Shown here in pieces: positions 8,526-22,200 of a stretch of DNA of 64,000 nucleotides. The notes beneath the pieces are model-generated. The model was not told the origin of the DNA. It did not search any database and was given only the letters and a program-made list of their open reading frames with translations. Origin of the DNA: Limanda limanda (taxonomy: Eukaryota > Chordata > Actinopteri > Pleuronectiformes > Pleuronectidae). Position 1 is the first letter of the stretch, and the number at the start of each line of letters is the position of its first letter. The translations under genes were made by a program, and so were the position numbers. The stretch is from assembly GCF_963576545.1 (NCBI RefSeq), contig NW_026870532.1, forward strand, positions 1,054,001 through 1,118,000, read 5' to 3'.

Positions 8526-11236
8526 AAGTCTCTCCGACCTTCACAAAAAAAGTTATTCAAGAATATCTCCTCAGATTTGGGGGAATTTCGTCGGTCGACC
8601 TCTTCCGAAGGTCGTACAAGCTCGGGGATGGTACCAATCGATCCGCAGGACCCAAATTAGTCCAGATGCAACCACTTTCCAAGTCTCTCCGACCTTCACA
8701 AAAAAAGTTATTCAAGAATATCTCTTTCTCCTATGTGCTTTCATCCCTAACCCTAACCCTAACCCTTCCGAAAGTCGGAGAAGCTCAAGGATGGTACCGA
8801 TCGATGTGCGCTACCCCATTTAGTGGGGGTAGAGCCTACTTGCAAGTCTCTCCGACCTTCACAAAAAAAGTTATTCAAGAATATCTCTTTCTCCTATGTG
8901 CTTTCATCCCTAACCCTAACCCTAACCCTTCCGAAAGTCGGAGAAGCTCAAGGATGGTACCGATCGATGCGCGCTACCCCATTTAGTGGGGGTAGAGCCT
9001 ACTTGCAAGTCTCTCCGACCTTCACAAAAAAAGTTATTCAAGAATATCTCTTTCTCCTATGTGCTTTCATCCCTAACCCTAACCCTTCCGAAAGTCGGAG
9101 AAGCTCAAGGATGGTACCGATCGATGCGCGCTACCCCATTTAGTGGGGGTAGAGCCTACTTGCAAGTCTCTCCGACCTTCACAAAAAAAGTTATTCAAGA
9201 ATATCTCCTCAGATTTGGGGGAATTTCGTCGGTCGACCTCTTCCGAAGGTCGTACAAGCTCGGGGATGGTACCAATCGATCCGCAGGACCCAAATTAGTC
9301 CAGATGCAACCACTTTCCAAGTCTCTCCGACCTTCACAAAAAAAGTTATTCAAGAATATCTCTTTCTCCTATGTGCTTTCATCCCTAACCCTAACCCTAA
9401 CCCTTCCGAAAGTCGGAGAAGCTCAAGGATGGTACCGATCGATGCGCGCTACCCCATTTAGTGGGGGTAGAGCCTACTTGCAAGTCTCTCCGACCTTCAC
9501 AAAAAAAGTTATTCAAGAATATCTCCTCAGATTTGGGGGAATTTCGTCGGTCGACCTCTTCCGAAGGTCGTACAAGCTCGGGGATGGTACCAATCGATCC
9601 GCAGGACCCAAATTAGTCCAGATGCAACCACTTTCCAAGTCTCTCCGACCTTCACAAAAAAAGTTATTCAAGAATATCTCTTTCTCCTATGTGCTTTCAT
9701 CCCTAACCCTAACCCTAACCCTTCCGAAAGTCGGAGAAGCTCAAGGATGGTACCGATCGATGCGCGCTACCCCATTTAGTGGGGGTAGAGCCTACTTGCA
9801 AGTCTCTCCGACCTTCACAAAAAAAGTTATTCAAGAATATCTCCTCAGATTTGGGGGAATTTCGTCGGTCGACCTCTTCCGAAGGTCGTACAAGCTCGGG
9901 GATGGTACCAATCGATCTGCAGGACCCAAATTAGTCCAGATGCAACCACTTTCCAAGTCTCTCCGACCTTCACAAAAAAAGTTATTCAAGAATATCTCTT
10001 TCTCCTATGTGCTTTCATCCCTAACCCTAACCCTAACCCTTCCGAAAGTCGGAGAAGCTCAAGGATGGTACCGATCGATGTGCGCTACCCCATTTAGTGG
10101 GGGTAGAGCCTACTTGCAAGTCTCTCCGACCTTCACAAAAAAAGTTATTCAAGAATATCTCTTTCTCCTATGTGCTTTCATCCCTAACCCTAACCCTAAC
10201 CCTTCCGAAAGTCGGAGAAGCTCAAGGATGGTACCGATCGATGCGCGCTACCCCATTTAGTGGGGGTAGAGCCTACTTGCAAGTCTCTCCGACCTTCACA
10301 AAAAAAGTTATTCAAGAATATCTCTTTCTCCTATATGCTTTCATCCCTAACCCTAACCCTAACCCTTCCGAAAGTCGGAGAAGCTCAAGGATGGTACCGA
10401 TCGATGCGCGCTACCCCATTTAGTGGGGGTAGAGCCTACTTGCAAGTCTCTCCGACCTTCACAAAAAAAGTTATTCAAGAATATCTCCTCAGATTTGGGG
10501 GAATTTCGTCGGTCGACCTCTTCCAAAGGTCGTACAAGCTCTGGGATGGTACCAATCGATCCGCAGGACCCAAATTAGTCCAGATGCAACCACTTTCCAA
10601 GTCTCTCCGACCTTCACAAAAAAAGTTATTCAAGAATATCTCCTCAGATTTGGGGGAATTTCGTCGGTCGACCTCTTCCGAAGGTCGTACAAGCTCGGGG
10701 ATGGTACCAATCGATCTGCAGGACCCAAATTAGTCCAGATGCAACCACTTTCCAAGTCTCTCCGACCTTCACAAAAAAAGTTATTCAAGAATATCTCTTT
10801 CTCCTATGTGCTTTCATCCCTAACCCTAACCCTAACCCTTCCGAAAGTCGGAGAAGCTCAAGGATGGTACCGATCGATGTGCGCTACCCCATTTAGTGGG
10901 GGTAGAGCCTACTTGCAAGTCTCTCCGACCTTCACAAAAAAAGTTATTCAAGAATATCTCTTTCTCCTATGTGCTTTCATCCCTAACCCTAACCCTAACC
11001 CTTCCGAAAGTCGGAGAAGCTCAAGGATGGTACCGATCGATGCGCGCTACCCCATTTAGTGGGGGTAGAGCCTACTTGCAAGTCTCTCCGACCTTCACAA
11101 AAAAAGTTATTCAAGAATATCTCTTTCTCCTATGTGCTTTCATCCCTAACCCTAACCCTTCCGAAAGTCGGAGAAGCTCAAGGATGGTACCGATCGATGC
11201 GCGCTACCCCATTTAGTGGGGGTAGAGCCTACTTGC
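8526..11236 (+). repeat. 17-monomer higher-order repeat, copy 2 (2,711 bp)
   Basis: Order is B L, L, SBLBLBL, L, LBB, L, L, S. It sits in direct tandem with copy 1, and its fourth monomer is S rather than L. The first six monomers of a further unit follow at 11237 before the pattern changes. Confidence 0.92.
10444..10753 (+). repeat. B-B doublet 2
   Basis: Same three-variant signature and context as the doublet at 7733; offset 2,711 bp within the tandem 17-monomer repeat. Confidence 0.93.
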
Positions 11237-14200
11237 AAGTCTCTCCGACCTTCACAAAAAAAGTTATTCAAGAATATCTCCTCAGATTTGGGGGAATTTC
11301 GTCGGTCGACCTCTTCCGAAGGTCGTACAAGCTCGGGGATGGTACCAATCGATCCGCAGGACCCAAATTAGTCCAGATGCAACCACTTTCCAAGTCTCTC
11401 CGACCTTCACAAAAAAAGTTATTCAAGAATATCTCTTTCTCCTATGTGCTTTCATCCCTAACCCTAACCCTAACCCTTCCGAAAGTCGGAGAAGCTCAAG
11501 GATGGTACCGATCGATGTGCGCTACCCCATTTAGTGGGGGTAGAGCCTACTTGCAAGTCTCTCCGACCTTCACAAAAAAAGTTATTCAAGAATATCTCTT
11601 TCTCCTATGTGCTTTCATCCCTAACCCTAACCCTAACCCTTCCGAAAGTCGGAGAAGCTCAAGGATGGTACCGATCGATGCGCGCTACCCCATTTAGTGG
11701 GGGTAGAGCCTACTTGCAAGTCTCTCCGACCTTCACAAAAAAAGTTATTCAAGAATATCTCTTTCTCCTATGTGCTTTCATCCCTAACCCTAACCCTTCC
11801 GAAAGTCGGAGAAGCTCAAGGATGGTACCGATCGATGCGCGCTACCCCATTTAGTGGGGGTAGAGCCTACTTGCAAGTCTCTCCGACCTTCACAAAAAAA
11901 GTTATTCAAGAATATCTCCTCAGATTTGGGGGAATTTCGTCGGTCGACCTCTTCCGAAGGTCGTACAAGCTCGGGGATGGTACCAATCGATCCGCAGGAC
12001 CCAAATTAGTCCAGATGCAACCACTTTCCAAGTCTCTCCGACCTTCACAAAAAAAGTTATTCAAGAATATCTCTTTCTCCTATGTGCTTTCATCCCTAAC
12101 CCTAACCCTAACCCTTCCGAAAGTCGGAGAAGCTCAAGGATGGTACCGATCGATGCGCGCTACCCCATTTAGTGGGGGTAGAGCCTACTTGCAAGTCTCT
12201 CCGACCTTCACAAAAAAAGTTATTCAAGAATATCTCCTCAGATTTGGGGGAATTTCGTCGGTCGACCTCTTCCGAAGGTCGTACAAGCTCGGGGATGGTA
12301 CCAATCGATCCGCAGGACCCAAATTAGTCCAGATGCAACCACTTTCCAAGTCTCTCCGACCTTCACAAAAAAAGTTATTCAAGAATATCTCTTTCTCCTA
12401 TGTGCTTTCATCCCTAACCCTAACCCTAACCCTTCCGAAAGTCGGAGAAGCTCAAGGATGGTACCGATCGATGTGCGCTACCCCATTTAGTGGGGGTAGA
12501 GCCTACTTGCAAGTCTCTCCGACCTTCACAAAAAAAGTTATTCAAGAATATCTCTTTCTCCTATGTGCTTTCATCCCTAACCCTAACCCTAACCCTTTCG
12601 AAAGTCGGAGAAGCTCAAGGATGGTACCGATCGATGCGCGCTACCCCATTTAGTGGGGGTAGAGCCTACTTGCAAGTCTCTCCGACCTTCACAAAAAACG
12701 TTATTCAAGAATATCTCTTTCTCCTATGTGCTTTCATCCCTAACCCTAACCCTAACCCTTCCGAAAGTCGGAGAAGCTCAAGGATGGTACCGATCGATGC
12801 GCGCTACCCCATTTAGTGGGGGTAGAGCCTACTTGCAAGTCTCTCCGACCTTCACAAAAAAAGTTATTCAAGAATATCTCCTCAGATTTGGGGGAATTTC
12901 GTCGGTCGACCTCTTCCGAAGGTCGTACAAGCTCGGGGATGGTACCAATCGATCTGCAGGACCCAAATTAGTCCAGATGCAACCACTTTCCAAGTCTCTC
13001 CGACCTTCACAAAAAAAGTTATTCAAGAATATCTCTTTCTCCTATGTGCTTTCATCCCTAACCCTAACCCTAACCCTTCCGAAAGTCGGAGAAGCTCAAG
13101 GATGGTACCGATCGATGTGCGCTACCCCATTTAGTGGGGGTAGAGCCTACTTGCAAGTCTCTCCGACCTTCACAAAAAAAGTTATTCAAGAATATCTCTT
13201 TCTCCTATGTGCTTTCATCCCTAACCCTAACCCTAACCCTTCCGAAAGTCGGAGAAGCTCAAGGATGGTACCGATCGATGCGCGCTACCCCATTTAGTGG
13301 GGGTAGAGCCTACTTGCAAGTCTCTCCGACCTTCACAAAAAAAGTTATTCAAGAATATCTCTTTCTCCTATGTGCTTTCATCCCTAACCCTAACCCTTCC
13401 GAAAGTCGGAGAAGCTCAAGGATGGTACCGATCGATGCGCGCTACCCCATTTAGTGGGGGTAGAGCCTACTTGCAAGTCTCTCCGACCTTCACAAAAAAA
13501 GTTATTCAAGAATATCTCCTCAGATTTGGGGGAATTTCGTCGGTCGACCTCTTCCGAAGGTCGTACAAGCTCGGGGATGGTACCAATCGATCCGCAGGAC
13601 CCAAATTAGTCCAGATGCAACCACTTTCCAAGTCTCTCCGACCTTCACAAAAAAAGTTATTCAAGAATATCTCTTTCTCCTATGTGCTTTCATCCCTAAC
13701 CCTAACCCTAACCCTTCCGAAAGTCGGAGAAGCTCAAGGATGGTACCGATCGATGTGCGCTACCCCATTTAGTGGGGGTAGAGCCTACTTGCAAGTCTCT
13801 CCGACCTTCACAAAAAAAGTTATTCAAGAATATCTCTTTCTCCTATGTGCTTTCATCCCTAACCCTAACCCTAACCCTTCCGAAAGTCGGAGAAGCTCAA
13901 GGATGGTACCGATCGATGCGCGCTACCCCATTTAGTGGGGGTAGAGCCTACTTGCAAGTCTCTCCGACCTTCACAAAAAAAGTTATTCAAGAATATCTCT
14001 TTCTCCTATGTGCTTTCATCCCTAACCCTAACCCTTCCGAAAGTCGGAGAAGCTCAAGGATGGTACTGATCGATGCGCGCTACCCCATTTAGTGGGGGTA
14101 GAGCCTACTTGCAAGTCTCTCCGACCTTCACAAAAAAAGTTATTCAAGAATATCTCCTCAGATTTGGGGGAATTTCGTCGGTCGACCTCTTCCGAAGGTC

Positions 14201-14748
14201 GTACAAGCTCGGGGATGGTACCAATCGATCCGCAGGACCCAAATTAGTCCAGATGCAACCACTTTCCAAGTCTCTCCGACCTTCACAAAAAAAGTTATTC
14301 AAGAATATCTCTTTCTCCTATGTGCTTTCATCCCTAACCCTAACCCTAACCCTTCCGAAAGTCGGAGAAGCTCAAGGATGGTACCGATCGATGCGCGCTA
14401 CCCCATTTAGTGGGGGTAGAGCCTACTTGCAAGTCTCTCCGACCTTCACAAAAAAAGTTATTCAAGAATATCTCCTCAGATTTGGGGGAATTTCGTCGGT
14501 CGACCTCTTCCGAAGGTCGTACAAGCTCGGGGATGGTACCAATCGATCCGCAGGACCCAAATTAGTCCAGATGCAACCACTTTCCAAGTCTCTCCGACCT
14601 TCACAAAAAAAGTTATTCAAGAATATCTCTTTCTCCTATGTGCTTTCATCCCTAACCCTAACCCTAACCCTTCCGAAAGTCGGAGAAGCTCAAGGATGGT
14701 ACCGATCGATGTGCGCTACCCCATTTAGTGGGGGTAGAGCCTACTTGC
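11237..14748 (+). repeat. Array segment 4: S-rich zone
   Basis: Order is BL, L, SBLBL, L, LBL, L, SBL, L, SBLBL. It is collinear with 25498-29166 at offsets 13,623 and then 14,418 bp. The right-hand copy has an extra 795 bp (SBL, L, S). The first linked pair of an L with CCTTTCGAAAG followed by an L with AAAAAACGTT occurs here, at about 12597 and 12700. Confidence 0.9.
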
Positions 14749-16672
14749 AAGTCTCTCCGACCTTCACAAAAAAAGTTATTCAAGAATATCTCTTTCTCCT
14801 ATGTGCTTTCATCCCTAACCCTAACCCTAACCCTTTCGAAAGTCGGAGAAGCTCAAGGATGGTACCGATCGATGCGCGCTACCCCATTTAGTGGGGGTAG
14901 AGCCTACTTGCAAGTCTCTCCGACCTTCACAAAAAACGTTATTCAAGAATATCTCTTTCTCCTATGTGCTTTCATCCCTAACCCTAACCCTAACCCTTCC
15001 GAAAGTCGGAGAAGCTCAAGGATGGTACCGATCGATGCGCGCTACCCCATTTAGTGGGGGTAGAGCCTACTTGCAAGTCTCTCCGACCTTCACAAAAAAA
15101 GTTATTCAAGAATATCTCCTCAGATTTGGGGGAATTTCGTCGGTCGACCTCTTCCGAAGGTCGTACAAGCTCTGGGATGGTACCAATCGATCCGCAGGAC
15201 CCAAATTAGTCCAGATGCAACCACTTTCCAAGTCTCTCCGACCTTCACAAAAAAAGTTATTCAAGAATATCTCTTTCTCCTATGTGCTTTCATCCCTAAC
15301 CCTAACCCTAACCCTTCCAAAAGTCGGAGAAGCTCAAGGATGGTACCGATCGATGCGCGCTACCCCATTTAGTGGGGGTAGAGCCTACTAGCAAGTCTCT
15401 CCGACCTTCACAAAAAAAGTTATTCAAGAATATCTCTTTCTCCTATGTGCTTTCATCCCTAACCCTAACCCTAACCCTTCCGAAAGTCGGAGAAGCTCAA
15501 GGATGGTACCGATCGATGCGCGCTACCCCATTTAGTGGGGGTAGAGCCTACTTGCAAGTCTCTCCGACCTTCACAAAAAAAGTTATTCAAGAATATCTCT
15601 TTCTCCTATGTGCTTTCATCCCTAACCCTAACCCTAACCCTTCCGAAAGTCGGAGAAGCTCAAGGATGGTACCGATCGATGCGCGCTACCCCATTTAGTG
15701 GGGGTAGAGCCTACTTGCAAGTCTCTCCGACCTTCACAAAAAAAGTTATTCAAGAATATCTCCTCAGATTTGGGGGAATTTCGTCGGTCGACCTCTTCCG
15801 AAGGTCGTACAAGCTCGGGGATGGTACCAATCGATCCGCAGGACCCAAATTAGTCCAGATGCAACCACTTTCCAAGTCTCTCCGACCTTCACAAAAAAAG
15901 TTATTCAAGAATATCTCTTTCTCCTATGTGCTTTCATCCCTAACCCTAACCCTAACCCTTCCGAAAGTCGGAGAAGCTCAAGGATGGTACCGATCGATGC
16001 GCGCTACCCCATTTAGTGGGGGTAGAGCCTACTTGCAAGTCTCTCCGACCTTCACAAAAAAAGTTATTCAAGAATATCTCTTTCTCCTATGTGCTTTCAT
16101 CCCTAACCCTAACCCTAACCCTTCCGAAAGTCGGAGAAGCTCAAGGATGGTACCGATCGATGCGCGCTACCCCATTTAGTGGGGGTAGAGCCTACTTGCA
16201 AGTCTCTCCGACCTTCACAAAAAAAGTTATTCAAGAATATCTCCTCAGATTTGGGGGAATTTCGTCGGTCGACCTCTTCCAAAGGTCGTACAAGCTCTGG
16301 GATGGTACCAATCGATCCGCAGGACCCAAATTAGTCCAGATGCAACCACTTTCCAAGTCTCTCCGACCTTCACAAAAAAAGTTATTCAAGAATATCTCCT
16401 CAGATTTGGGGGAATTTCGTCGGTCGACCTCTTCCGAAGGTCGTACAAGCTCGGGGATGGTACCAATCGATCTGCAGGACCCAAATTAGTCCAGATGCAA
16501 CCACTTTCCAAGTCTCTCCGACCTTCACAAAAAAAGTTATTCAAGAATATCTCTTTCTCCTATGTGCTTTCATCCCTAACCCTAACCCTAACCCTTCCGA
16601 AAGTCGGAGAAGCTCAAGGATGGTACCGATCGATGTGCGCTACCCCATTTAGTGGGGGTAGAGCCTACTTGC
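14749..16672 (+). repeat. 12-monomer higher-order repeat, copy 1 (1,924 bp)
   Basis: Order is L, LBL, L, LBL, LBB, L: 8 L and 4 B, which sums to 1,924 bp. The first L has CCTTTCGAAAG, the second has AAAAAACGTT, the first B has CTCTGGGA, and the L after ACTAGC begins the second half. Related copies lie at 16673, 31886, 39892 and 49365. Confidence 0.92.
16200..16509 (+). repeat. B-B doublet 3
   Basis: Same signature as the other doublets: first B with CTTCCAAAGG and CTCTGGGA, second B with ATCTGCAGG. Confidence 0.93.
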
Positions 16673-18596
16673 AAGTCTCTCCGACCTTCACAAAAAAAGT
16701 TATTCAAGAATATCTCTTTCTCCTATGTGCTTTCATCCCTAACCCTAACCCTAACCCTTCCGAAAGTCGGAGAAGCTCAAGGATGGTACCGATCGATGCG
16801 CGCTACCCCATTTAGTGGGGGTAGAGCCTACTTGCAAGTCTCTCCGACCTTCACAAAAAAAGTTATTCAAGAATATCTCTTTCTCCTATGTGCTTTCATC
16901 CCTAACCCTAACCCTAACCCTTCCGAAAGTCGGAGAAGCTCAAGGATGGTACCGATCGATGCGCGCTACCCCATTTAGTGGGGGTAGAGCCTACTTGCAA
17001 GTCTCTCCGACCTTCACAAAAAAAGTTATTCAAGAATATCTCCTCAGATTTGGGGGAATTTCGTCGGTCGACCTCTTCCGAAGGTCGTACAAGCTCGGGG
17101 ATGGTACCAATCGATCCGCAGGACCCAAATTAGTCCAGATGCAACCACTTTCCAAGTCTCTCCGACCTTCACAAAAAAAGTTATTCAAGAATATCTCTTT
17201 CTCCTATGTGCTTTCATCCCTAACCCTAACCCTAACCCTTCCAAAAGTCGGAGAAGCTCAAGGATGGTACCGATCGATGCGCGCTACCCCATTTAGTGGG
17301 GGTAGAGCCTACTAGCAAGTCTCTCCGACCTTCACAAAAAAAGTTATTCAAGAATATCTCTTTCTCCTATGTGCTTTCATCCCTAACCCTAACCCTAACC
17401 CTTCCGAAAGTCGGAGAAGCTCAAGGATGGTACCGATCGATGCGCGCTACCCCATTTAGTGGGGGTAGAGCCTACTTGCAAGTCTCTCCGACCTTCACAA
17501 AAAAAGTTATTCAAGAATATCTCTTTCTCCTATGTGCTTTCATCCCTAACCCTAACCCTAACCCTTCCGAAAGTCGGAGAAGCTCAAGGATGGTACCGAT
17601 CGATGCGCGCTACCCCATTTAGTGGGGGTAGAGCCTACTTGCAAGTCTCTCCGACCTTCACAAAAAAAGTTATTCAAGAATATCTCCTCAGATTTGGGGG
17701 AATTTCGTCGGTCGACCTCTTCCGAAGGTCGTACAAGCTCGGGGATGGTACCAATCGATCCGCAGGACCCAAATTAGTCCAGATGCAACCACTTTCCAAG
17801 TCTCTCCGACCTTCACAAAAAAAGTTATTCAAGAATATCTCTTTCTCCTATGTGCTTTCATCCCTAACCCTAACCCTAACCCTTCCGAAAGTCGGAGAAG
17901 CTCAAGGATGGTACCGATCGATGCGCGCTACCCCATTTAGTGGGGGTAGAGCCTACTTGCAAGTCTCTCCGACCTTCACAAAAAAAGTTATTCAAGAATA
18001 TCTCTTTCTCCTATGTGCTTTCATCCCTAACCCTAACCCTAACCCTTCCGAAAGTCGGAGAAGCTCAAGGATGGTACCGATCGATGCGCGCTACCCCATT
18101 TAGTGGGGGTAGAGCCTACTTGCAAGTCTCTCCGACCTTCACAAAAAAAGTTATTCAAGAATATCTCCTCAGATTTGGGGGAATTTCGTCGGTCGACCTC
18201 TTCCAAAGGTCGTACAAGCTCTGGGATGGTACCAATCGATCCGCAGGACCCAAATTAGTCCAGATGCAACCACTTTCCAAGTCTCTCCGACCTTCACAAA
18301 AAAAGTTATTCAAGAATATCTCCTCAGATTTGGGGGAATTTCGTCGGTCGACCTCTTCCGAAGGTCGTACAAGCTCGGGGATGGTACCAATCGATCTGCA
18401 GGACCCAAATTAGTCCAGATGCAACCACTTTCCAAGTCTCTCCGACCTTCACAAAAAAAGTTATTCAAGAATATCTCTTTCTCCTATGTGCTTTCATCCC
18501 TAACCCTAACCCTAACCCTTCCGAAAGTCGGAGAAGCTCAAGGATGGTACCGATCGATGTGCGCTACCCCATTTAGTGGGGGTAGAGCCTACTTGC
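16673..18596 (+). repeat. 12-monomer higher-order repeat, copy 2, in direct tandem
   Basis: Same order (L, LBL, L, LBL, LBB, L) and same length as copy 1, immediately adjacent. Unlike copies 1, 3 and 4 it lacks the CCTTTCGAAAG and AAAAAACGTT changes in its first two L monomers, and its first B has CTCGGGGA. The tandem pair therefore differs most in its first quarter. Confidence 0.91.
18124..18433 (+). repeat. B-B doublet 4
   Basis: Same three-variant signature; 1,924 bp downstream of doublet 3. Confidence 0.93.
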
Positions 18597-19234
18597 AAGT
18601 CTCTCCGACCTTCACAAAAAAAGTTATTCAAGAATATCTCTTTCTCCTATGTGCTTTCATCCCTAACCCTAACCCTAACCCTTCCGAAAGTCGGAGAAGC
18701 TCAAGGATGGTACCGATCGATGCGCGCTACCCCATTTAGTGGGGGTAGAGCCTACTTGCAAGTCTCTCCGACCTTCACAAAAAAAGTTATTCAAGAATAT
18801 CTCTTTCTCCTATGTGCTTTCATCCCTAACCCTAACCCTTCCGAAAGTCGGAGAAGCTCAAGGATGGTACCGATCGATGCGCGCTACCCCATTTAGTGGG
18901 GGTAGAGCCTACTTGCAAGTCTCTCCGACCTTCACAAAAAAAGTTATTCAAGAATATCTCCTCAGATTTGGGGGAATTTCGTCGGTCGACCTCTTCCGAA
19001 GGTCGTACAAGCTCGGGGATGGTACCAATCGATCCGCAGGACCCAAATTAGTCCAGATGCAACCACTTTCCAAGTCTCTCCGACCTTCACAAAAAAAGTT
19101 ATTCAAGAATATCTCTTTCTCCTATGTGCTTTCATCCCTAACCCTAACCCTAACCCTTCCAAAAGTCGGAGAAGCTCAAGGATGGTACCGATCGATGCGC
19201 GCTACCCCATTTAGTGGGGGTAGAGCCTACTAGC
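18597..19234 (+). repeat. Array segment 5: junction block
   Basis: Order is L, SBL. It joins the tandem 12-monomer repeats to the right-hand copy of the large duplication. Its last L carries CTTCCAAAAG, and the next monomer begins after the ACTAGC variant at 19231. Confidence 0.88.
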
Positions 19235-22200
19235 AAGTCTCTCCGACCTTCACAAAAAAAGTTATTCAAGAATATCTCTTTCTCCTATGTGCTTTCATCC
19301 CTAACCCTAACCCTAACCCTTCCGAAAGTCGGAGAAGCTCAAGGATGGTACCGATCGATGCGCGCTACCCCATTTAGAGGGGGTAGAGCCTACTTGCAAG
19401 TCTCTCCGACCTTCACAAAAAAAGTTATTCAAGAATATCTCCTCAGATTTGGGGGAATTTCGTCGGTCGACCTCTTCCGAAGGTCGTACAAGCTCGGGGA
19501 TGGTACCAATCGATCCGCAGGACCCAAATTAGTCCAGATGCAACCACTTTCCAAGTCTCTCCGACCTTCACAAAAAAAGTTATTCAAGAATATCTCTTTC
19601 TCCTATGTGCTTTCATCCCTAACCCTAACCCTAACCCTTCCGAAAGTCGGAGAAGCTCAAAGATGGTACCGATCGATGCGCGCTACCCAATTTAGTGGGG
19701 GTAGAGCCTACTTGCAAGTCTCTCCGACCTTCACAAAAAAAGTTATTCAAGAATATCTCTTTCTCCTATGTGCTTTCATCCCTAACCCTAACCCTAACCC
19801 TTCCAAAAGTCGGAGAAGCTCAAGGATGGTACCGATCGATGCGCGCTACCCCATTTAGTGGGGGTAGAGCCTACTTGCAAGTCTCTCCGACCTTCACAAA
19901 AAAAGTTATTCAAGAATATCTCTTTCTCCTATGTGCTTTCATCCCTAACCCTAACCCTAACCCTTCCGAAAGTCGGAGAAGCTCAAGGATGGTACCGATC
20001 GATGCGCGCTACCCCATTTAGTGGGGGTAGAGCCTACTTGCAAGTCTCTCCGACCTTCACAAAAAAAGTTATTCAAGAATATCTCCTCAGATTTGGGGGA
20101 ATTTCGTCGGTCGACCTCTTCCGAAGGTCGTACAAGCTCGGGGATGGTACCAATCGATCCGCAGGACCCAAATTAGTCCAGATGCAACCACTTTTCAAGT
20201 CTCTCCGACCTTCACAAAAAAAGTTATTCAAGAATATCTCTTTCTCCTATGTGCTTTCATCCCTAACCCTAACCCTAACCCTTCCGAAAGTCGGAGAAGC
20301 TCAAGGATGGTACCGATCGATGCGCGCTACCCCATTTAGTGGGGGTAGAGCCTACTTGCAAGTCTCTCCGACCTTCACAAAAAAAGTTATTCAAGAATAT
20401 CTCTTTCTCCTATGTGCTTTCATCCCTAACCCTAACCCTAACCCTTCCGAAAGTCGGAGAAGCTCAAGGATGGTACCGATCGATGCGCGCTACCCCATTT
20501 AGTGGGGGTAGAGCCTACTTGCAAGTCTCTCCGACCTTCACAAAAAAAGTTATTCAAGAATATCTCCTCAGATTTGGGGGAATTTCGTCGGTCGACCTCT
20601 TCCGAAGGTCGTACAAGCTCGGGGATGGTACCAATCGATCTGCAGGACCCAAATTAGTCCAGATGCAACCACTTTCCAAGTCTCTCCGACCTTCACAAAA
20701 AAAGTTATTCAAGAATATCTCTTTCTCCTATGTGCTTTCATCCCTAACCCTAACCCTAACCCTTCCGAAAGTCGGAGAAGCTCAAGGATGGTACCGATCG
20801 ATGCGCGCTACCCCATTTAGTGGGGGTAGAGCCTACTTGCAAGTCTCTCCGACCTTCACAAAAAACGTTATTCAAGAATATCTCTTTCTCCTATGTGCTT
20901 TCATCCCTAACCCTAACCCTAACCCTTCCGAAAGTCGGAGAAGCTCAAGGATGGTACCGATCGATGTGCGCTACCCCATTTAGTGGGGGTAGAGCCTACT
21001 TGCAAGTCTCTCCGACCTTCACAAAAAAAGTTATTCAAGAATATCTCTTTCTCCTATGTGCTTTCATCCCTAACCCTAACCCTAACCCTTCCGAAAGTCG
21101 GAGAAGCTCAAGGATGGTACCGATCGATGTGCGCTACCCCATTTAGTGGGGGTAGAGCCTACTTGCAAGTCTCTCCGACCTTCACAAAAAAAGTTATTCA
21201 AGAATATCTCTTTCTCCTATGTGCTTTCATCCCTAACCCTAACCCTAACCCTTCCGAAAGTCGGAGAAGCTCAAGGATGGTACCGATCGATGCGCGCTAC
21301 CCCATTTAGTGGGGGTAGAGCCTACTAGCAAGTCTCTCCGACCTTCACAAAAAAAGTTATTCAAGAATATCTCTTTCTCCTATGTGCTTTCATCCCTAAC
21401 CCTAACCCTAACCCTTCCGAAAGTCGGAGAAGCTCAAGGATGGTACCGATCGATGCGCGCTACCCCATTTAGTGGGGGTAGAGCCTACTTGCAAGTCTCT
21501 CCGACCTTCACAAAAAACGTTATTCAAGAATATCTCTTTCTCCTATGTGCTTTCATCCCTAACCCTAACCCTAACCCTTCCGAAAGTCGGAGAAGCTCAA
21601 GGATGGTACCGATCGATGTGCGCTACCCCATTTAGTGGGGGTAAAGCCTACTTGCAAGTCTCTCCGACCTTCACAAAAAAAGTTATTCAAGAATATCTCC
21701 TCAGATTTGGGGGAATTTCGTCGGTCGACCTCTTCCGAAGGTCGTACAAGCTCGGGGATGGTACCAATCGATCTGCAGGACCCAAATTAGTCCAGATGCA
21801 ACCACTTTCCAAGTCTCTCCGACCTTCACAAAAAAAGTTATTCAAGAATATCTCTTTCTCCTATGTGCTTTCATCCCTAACCCTAACCCTAACCCTTCCG
21901 AAAGTCGGAAAAGCTCAAGGATGGTACCGATCGATGCGCGCTACCCCATTTAGTGGGGGTAGAGCCTACTTGCAAGTCTCTCCGACCTTCACAAAAAAAG
22001 TTATTCAAGAATATCTCTTTCTCCTATGTGCTTTCATCCCTAACCCTAACCCTAACCCTTCCGAAAGTCGGAGAAGCTCAAGGATGGTACCGATCGATGC
22101 GCGTTACCCCATTTAGTGGGGGTAGAGCCTACTTGCAAGTCTCTCCGACCTTCACAAAAAAAGATATTCAAGAATATCTCCTCAGATTTGGGGGAATTTC

